27,928 bases of DNA from Verrucomicrobia subdivision 3 bacterium UBA693 (GTDB lineage: Bacteria > Verrucomicrobiota > Verrucomicrobiia > Limisphaerales > UBA8199). The notes under the pieces were generated by a model, which ran no database searches, was not told the origin of the DNA, and saw nothing but the letters and a program-made list of their open reading frames with translations. Shown in pieces: positions 24,355 to 27,928 of the stretch (positions within the stretch are counted from its first letter, which is position 1; the number at the start of each line of letters is the position of its first letter). The stretch lies in assembly GCA_002298785.1 (NCBI GenBank), contig DBMR01000037.1, forward strand, positions 1 through 27,928, given 5' to 3'. Position numbers and translations under genes: made by a program.

Positions 24355-24480
24355 AATTAACGCCGCGCCTCACCTACCGCCGCCGGACAGGCGGATGGAA
24401 CGCAAACATCGTATACAAATTCTCCAACACCGCCGAGCGGACACCGCGGGCGGCGGTCAGGTGCAGGCGCCTTGTTCGAC
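24355..24480 (-). other. attC-like integron recombination site
   Basis: On the minus strand the site runs from GTCGAAC (24480-24474, six of seven for RYYYAAC) to GTTAATT (24361-24355, near GTTRRRY). Inside lie 3 unpaired bases. Next is a long imperfect stem: GCGCCT.CACCT.ACCGCCGCC matches its partner over 20 pairs, with exactly two extra unpaired G bases on the gene-proximal arm. A variable, partly folded loop of about 70 bases completes it. Complementary ends, mismatched spacer and extrahelical bases are the defining attC layout, and 126 bp is within the known size range. It starts 5 bases after the stop of the upstream gene. Confidence 0.8.
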
Positions 24481-24484
24481 ATTT

Positions 24485-24790
24485 TCAGACCTGCCTTCCC
24501 CTAAACTTCCTAGCGATGACCGCGCCAACATACCACCAGCACAAGAGCGAGCTTGAGGTCGCAAGCGCCGAAACGAGCCACTCTGGAAGCGACCAGAATG
24601 TCCCGGCCAGTATGATCGCGAAGCAGATGGGGTTCAAAATGACAAACGGGACCAAGATCAACATCGTGCAGTTGCCTGGCGTAGGGCTGGGACCTCCATC
24701 CAGGGACAAAGCCAGTGCGAGAAACAAAGCCAGGGATACCAGAATGCCGACTGCCGCAAAAAGCGACTGTGCCTTGATCTTCGCGTTCAT
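24485..24790 (-). CDS. small membrane protein, probable integron gene cassette
   Basis: The 101-aa product has three hydrophobic segments (about 9-31, 43-66 and 72-92), with a short Pro/Gly loop between the first two (LDGGPSPTPGN) and a basic C-terminus (ARKFRGRQV). No family is recognised. Its stop lies directly against the attC-like site, as in a cassette. The 250 bases before its start (24791-25040) are AT-richer than the surroundings, hold no gene and no second attC I can recognise, so the upstream cassette boundary is unclear. Confidence 0.65.
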   Translation of the reverse strand: MNAKIKAQSLFAAVGILVSLALFLALALSLDGGPSPTPGNCTMLILVPFVILNPICFAIILAGTFWSLPEWLVSALATSSSLLCWWYVGAVIARKFRGRQV

Positions 24791-25040
24791 ATGCGCCTCA
24801 GTTTGCCGGTCTCGTCGAACAGTCCTATTGGGACAAAGGAATTGGGTCGAAAATATGAAAATGACTTCCGTTTGTTCTCACGGTAAGAGTTTGTCTCTAT
24901 ATCGATTTGTTGTCACCTAATATTTTGCACAATCCGTGGAGGATTCAGGAGCGACGCTGCAATCTCGCACAGCCGCCCTGGCCCCCATTTTTCGATTTTC
25001 GGTCACGTGTTTGTCTCCGGAAATCCGAATGGGGTAGACA

Positions 25041-25121
25041 ACACGGGATGCAGCCGGATTCAACTCCTTCAGAGTTGATGGGGTTCATTTGGCGACCTGA
25101 CCCAGGGTAGTCCGTGGCCGC
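25041..25121 (+). repeat. dispersed repeat R, copy B
   Basis: Direct copy of 23769-23851. The hairpin block at 25057-25080 is identical over 24 bases, and GACCCAGGGTAGTCCG is at 25099-25114. The stretch between these two blocks differs from copy A. Confidence 0.85.
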
Positions 25122-25142
25122 GCAGCCAACCCCGGGCTGATG

Positions 25143-25174
25143 GATTCAATCCCGTTGGGATTGCCGAGCCGTCC
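25143..25174 (+). repeat. dispersed repeat P, copy B
   Basis: Partner of 23541-23572 (28 of 32 identical). Both arms of the AATCCC/GGGATT hairpin are kept while the loop changes from AAT to GTT, so the hairpin structure is conserved. Confidence 0.8.
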
Positions 25175-25235
25175 AGATTTGTTTGAGATGAACCGCAACA
25201 GTTTGGTATGGTCGTCCGTGCTTCGATTCCCTGTC

Positions 25236-25355
25236 ATTTCTCGCTCTCCTGGAATCCTGAAGGGATTCAAGCCTTCAGCCCAGGGTCGCGAGGCGCGAGC
25301 TATCCTGGGTATGTACGCCAAAAAACCATTAACCCTGAAGGAGTTTCATAGCCTG
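25236..25355 (+). repeat. dispersed repeat Q, copy B
   Basis: 120 bases, 94% identical to 23641-23760 in the same orientation. Its last 27 bases overlap the 3' end of the phosphotransferase gene on the other strand and supply that gene's stop codon. Confidence 0.9.
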
Positions 25356-26444
25356 CGTAGTTAACAACAATTCCGTCGCCGCGGCGAGTCCTTCGCTCGG
25401 ACGGATCGCCTGCACCAGGTATTGCAGGTATGCTCGAAATAGCGGGGCTTCGAGGCCGACGATGCCGCAGGCCCGGGCGTAGGCTGAGAATTCCGCCGAG
25501 GCCCACAACCGGCGCATCCGGCTCATCAACTCCGCCACCGGCAGTCGCTCCACCAGGATGCCGGTCTGCACCGCGTAATGATACCAGTCCCAGGCGGGCG
25601 GACCGGCGGCCGCGCCGCGTTCCCAATCCAGCACGTGCCAAGCGCCGCTTTTATCGACCCGGATATTCCACGGCGCAAAGTCCCCGTGGAACAGCACCGG
25701 GACGACTTCGCGCGCGGCCAGGGCCTGGTCCAGAGGCAACCGCCGCGTCTCCGCGGCCGAGGCCGCCGCCAAATCCCGCCACGGCTGCAGGTGTCCCATC
25801 GGGAGCTTCTGTCCCGGCTGGATCCAGCGCTCCAGGACCGGCCCGATACCGGGCGCAAGACCCGGAGCCGGAGATTCCCCCGCGATGTAGTCCAGGGCCA
25901 GGGCCACGACACCTGGCTCCGCAAGCGCATCGCGCAACGCCGGGACACCGGGCGTGCGCCCACCCCACTCCCGCAAAAATTCCGTCTCACGCGCGATGAG
26001 TTGGCGAGCGGCTTCGCTCACGCCCCCTTTGATCGCCACCCGGGGTTGGCCCGAGGCGTCGAAGACTAAAATCAAAAAGCGCTGCCCGGCCGCCGCCGGA
26101 TTTCCCGCCAGCATCCCCAATTCCGGAAGCTCGTCCCGCCGGCCGCCGATGGTCCGGATTAGAAACCTCGAGAGCGCCTCGTCCGCGCCATACGTCAGCG
26201 CCGTGCGCGGACAACCCGGATACCACCCCCGGCGAAAGGCCAGGCGCAGGAATCCCCGGAAACAGCGGGCGAGCGGGCGTTGGGCGGGATACAAGTCCAG
26301 GCAGGCCGCCGCCGCGGCAGCCCGTTCAGGGACTAAGAGGAAAGGTCGACCTCGCTTGCGCACGAGTCGCAGGCGCAGCGTTCGCCGCCCGGCGTCACCG
26401 TGGTCCGGGAATAGCGCGGTCCAGAAGTGGTCGGCGATTGGCAT
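25329..26444 (-). CDS. aminoglycoside-phosphotransferase-fold (APH) kinase-like protein
   Basis: The 371-aa product has the APH/choline-kinase catalytic loop FHGDFAPWN (252-260, with Asp256 and Asn260) and the metal-binding aspartate in HVLDWERG (Asp273). A candidate ATP-binding lysine is in VAIKGG (Lys139). The first 110 residues are Arg-rich and not part of the core domain. Family members phosphorylate small molecules such as choline, sugars or antibiotics; the substrate here cannot be told. It starts 9 bases after the preceding gene's stop, so the two are an operon. The last residues (AMKLLQG) and stop are encoded by repeat Q. Confidence 0.75.
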   Translation of the reverse strand: MPIADHFWTALFPDHGDAGRRTLRLRLVRKRGRPFLLVPERAAAAAACLDLYPAQRPLARCFRGFLRLAFRRGWYPGCPRTALTYGADEALSRFLIRTIGGRRDELPELGMLAGNPAAAGQRFLILVFDASGQPRVAIKGGVSEAARQLIARETEFLREWGGRTPGVPALRDALAEPGVVALALDYIAGESPAPGLAPGIGPVLERWIQPGQKLPMGHLQPWRDLAAASAAETRRLPLDQALAAREVVPVLFHGDFAPWNIRVDKSGAWHVLDWERGAAAGPPAWDWYHYAVQTGILVERLPVAELMSRMRRLWASAEFSAYARACGIVGLEAPLFRAYLQYLVQAIRPSEGLAAATELLLTTQAMKLLQG

Positions 26445-26453
26445 CCGTCCCCA

Positions 26454-27521
26454 TCAGAAACTCCGGCGTGGGGCCTGAAAAGAGGGGCTCGGGGTGGGCT
26501 TCGGAGCGGCGACGGTTGGCGTGGGGGCGGTCTGGAGCGGGTTCCAGCCGTTGAGCACTTTCGTGTTCACATCCGCCGCCGGGTTGGGAATGAGGAGCGG
26601 GTTGATCATGCCCAACTGCGCGTCGCTCGAGGAGCGCCGCGTTAAAGTGTTGTCCATGCCTTTGAAGCCCGGCATCCGGTTGGGCAGCTCGGGTCCCAGC
26701 ATGGGGTTCATCTGGTTGGCCATGGGACTGACCGCAGGCCCCGGCGTATTCAGCATCTGCTCGTACTCCTTCAGATAGGCCTTCCGGGCGTCATCCTGCT
26801 CCTTGGGCGTCTCGCGTTCGCCCAGGCCGAAAAAGTCCGAAAACGAACTCCGCGCCGAAGGCGCGTTGAACGTCGTGCCTTCGCGATCGACCAGGAGGCG
26901 GCGCAAACCTTCTTCCGTGCCGCGCAATCCTTCGGGCATTCTTGAATCTTTTTCGTCGCCGCCCCCGGGGCCACCCGAGCTCTTGGAAGGATCGACGAAA
27001 ACTCCCGCGCCTTCCATCGACCCGCCAAACTTGCGCGAGTTCACACCGTTCCCATTGTTCAGACTGTTCAGAAAATCATCCGCCGTCTGCGCCTTGCGGC
27101 TGGTCCGCGTCGGATCTTTATCCGCGTTAAAAATCTTGTCCGGATCGGGCGCGTTCAGGATTTCCTCGGGTGTGGAGAGGGTCCAGTTCTTCCGTTTATC
27201 CAGCAGTTCTTTCACCTTGGGATTAGGCACCACGGGCGCGGCGCGCAAACGCGGGGCGGCGATGCCATCCAGGGAGTTCGGCGTGAAGTTGCGGAACGAG
27301 CGGTTAAGCTCATCTTCCATCTCGCGCAGGAAATCTTTCCGGGTCGAAAGGTTGCTGAGGTTGGTGAGTACCTCGCTGTTGCGTTCGCGCACTGCTTCGC
27401 GGCTTTCCGGGGTGGACGGCTGCGGGTCCGCGGCACGCGCCATCTGCGGAGCCACCACGCCCAGGCAAAGGACGAAGCTCACCGCGGCGGAATGCCGAAG
27501 CAACAGAAGCCTAACGCTCAT
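26454..27521 (-). CDS. secreted hypothetical protein
   Basis: The 355-aa product starts MSVRLLLLRHSAAVSFVLCLGVVAPQMARA, a signal peptide ending near ARA. The frame is open 48 codons further upstream, but that part is not protein-like. The mature protein is polar and low in regular structure: a charged helical N-terminal part (SREAVRERNSEVLTNLSNL), Gly/Ser/Asn-rich linkers (GGPGGGDEKD), and a Pro/Met-rich C-terminal third (MANQMNPMLGPELPNRMPGF). There is no known domain. It is co-transcribed with the APH-fold gene 9 bases downstream. Confidence 0.75.
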   Translation of the reverse strand: MSVRLLLLRHSAAVSFVLCLGVVAPQMARAADPQPSTPESREAVRERNSEVLTNLSNLSTRKDFLREMEDELNRSFRNFTPNSLDGIAAPRLRAAPVVPNPKVKELLDKRKNWTLSTPEEILNAPDPDKIFNADKDPTRTSRKAQTADDFLNSLNNGNGVNSRKFGGSMEGAGVFVDPSKSSGGPGGGDEKDSRMPEGLRGTEEGLRRLLVDREGTTFNAPSARSSFSDFFGLGERETPKEQDDARKAYLKEYEQMLNTPGPAVSPMANQMNPMLGPELPNRMPGFKGMDNTLTRRSSSDAQLGMINPLLIPNPAADVNTKVLNGWNPLQTAPTPTVAAPKPTPSPSFQAPRRSF

Positions 27522-27582
27522 TGTTACACCAAACCTAACTAAATGGCAGCCCCCAGTCAAAGCTAAATTGGGAGCGAATTCT

Positions 27583-27885
27583 TCACGCGCTTGCCTCGGT
27601 TGACCCTCCAGCAGGTGACCCGGATCCTCCCCACCGCCTGGGGCAAACCCTCTTAGCGCCTCCACCGCAAAATCCCATAGTCTTCAACAACATACCATCT
27701 CCGAAATCTACGCATCCGAAAACGACGCTATCTACGGGCGCCTGGCGTGACAATCTACCCAAATCGGTCAAAGCCATGACTGCAAAATAGTTCGCAACAG
27801 TTGTGGCCAGAAAAAAGGCCCCAACAAATAACAGTGGGTGATTGAAAGGCTTCAGGTGGCGCTTACCGCAGTCCGTATTACGCAT
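27583..27885 (-). CDS. possible small membrane protein (doubtful)
   Basis: This is a 100-aa open frame with one convincing hydrophobic helix (about 19-38, LLFVGAFFLATTVANYFAVMAL) but a Gly/Ser/Pro-rich C-terminus that looks non-coding. It has no ribosome site and no recognised family. It starts 8 bases after the stop of the partial gene at the window edge. It may be real but degraded, or chance. Apart from it the 27522-27893 stretch holds nothing I can support. Confidence 0.28.
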   Translation of the reverse strand: MRNTDCGKRHLKPFNHPLLFVGAFFLATTVANYFAVMALTDLGRLSRQAPVDSVVFGCVDFGDGMLLKTMGFCGGGAKRVCPRRWGGSGSPAGGSTEASA

Positions 27886-27893
27886 TTGCGCCG

Positions 27894-27928
27894 CTAGGCG
27901 GCGAGGGTGTCAGCGACCTCCGGCCGAG
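27894..27928 (-). CDS. possible C-terminal end of a gene cut by the window edge
   Basis: A frame open to the window edge reads RPEVADTLAA and ends at a TAG. The composition is protein-like but far too short for identification. A GCCGCC/GGCGGC inverted pair surrounds the stop. Confidence 0.3.
   Translation of the reverse strand, partial: RPEVADTLAA

Noticed and set aside
23541..25355. CRISPR array
   Set aside because: The repeats are of different lengths, occur twice each, lack regular spacers, and no cas gene is nearby.

Overview
The window reads as a chromosomal piece of a high-GC (by eye about 60%) member of the Verrucomicrobiota, most likely a Pedosphaera/Limisphaera-type lineage. No 16S or other marker RNA is present, so this placement is inference. 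It rests on the many secreted beta-propeller proteins, a C-terminal module ending in FYRLR, a Tat-exported Gfo/Idh/MocA oxidoreductase, weak or absent Shine-Dalgarno sites, and hairpin-rich dispersed repeats of a kind I associate with PVC-group genomes.

Layout. (1) 1-1033, minus: the start of a complex I operon, nuoA-nuoB-nuoC, with nuoC cut by the window edge. (2) 1326-4163, plus: six small co-directional genes of mostly unknown function: a lipoprotein, a 65-aa protein, a serine hydrolase translationally coupled to a winged-helix-like protein, a membrane/coiled-coil protein and a basic protein. It has the texture of a degraded mobile or prophage module. (3) 4382-11905: single genes and pairs: a hemerythrin-like protein, a GT11-like fucosyltransferase, a GNAT acetyltransferase, a secreted NHL propeller, a DUF4870 membrane protein, a Tat-exported oxidoreductase, a secreted esterase and small secreted or membrane proteins. 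(4) 12020-13522: a MocR-type regulator with a candidate operator just upstream. (5) 13532-14547: a REP-associated tyrosine transposase (RAYT) gene between two REPIN-like repeats, with a further degenerate REP copy. (6) 14667-16603: a hypothetical protein and a polysaccharide flippase. (7) 16637-23525: three large exported proteins (a PQQ-like propeller, an 842-aa modular protein, and a YVTN-propeller/phosphoesterase fusion). (8) 23526-25355: an accessory island of dispersed hairpin repeats (called P, Q and R here) enclosing two small minus-strand genes separated by a sequence with the architecture of an integron attC site. (9) 25329-27928, minus: an APH-fold phosphotransferase whose last codons lie in a Q repeat, a secreted hypothetical protein, a doubtful small membrane ORF, and the tail of another gene.

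The most interesting signals are the attC-like site with its probable gene cassettes inside the P/Q/R repeats, and the self-contained RAYT/REPIN unit. No integron integrase, CRISPR array, tRNA or rRNA was seen.
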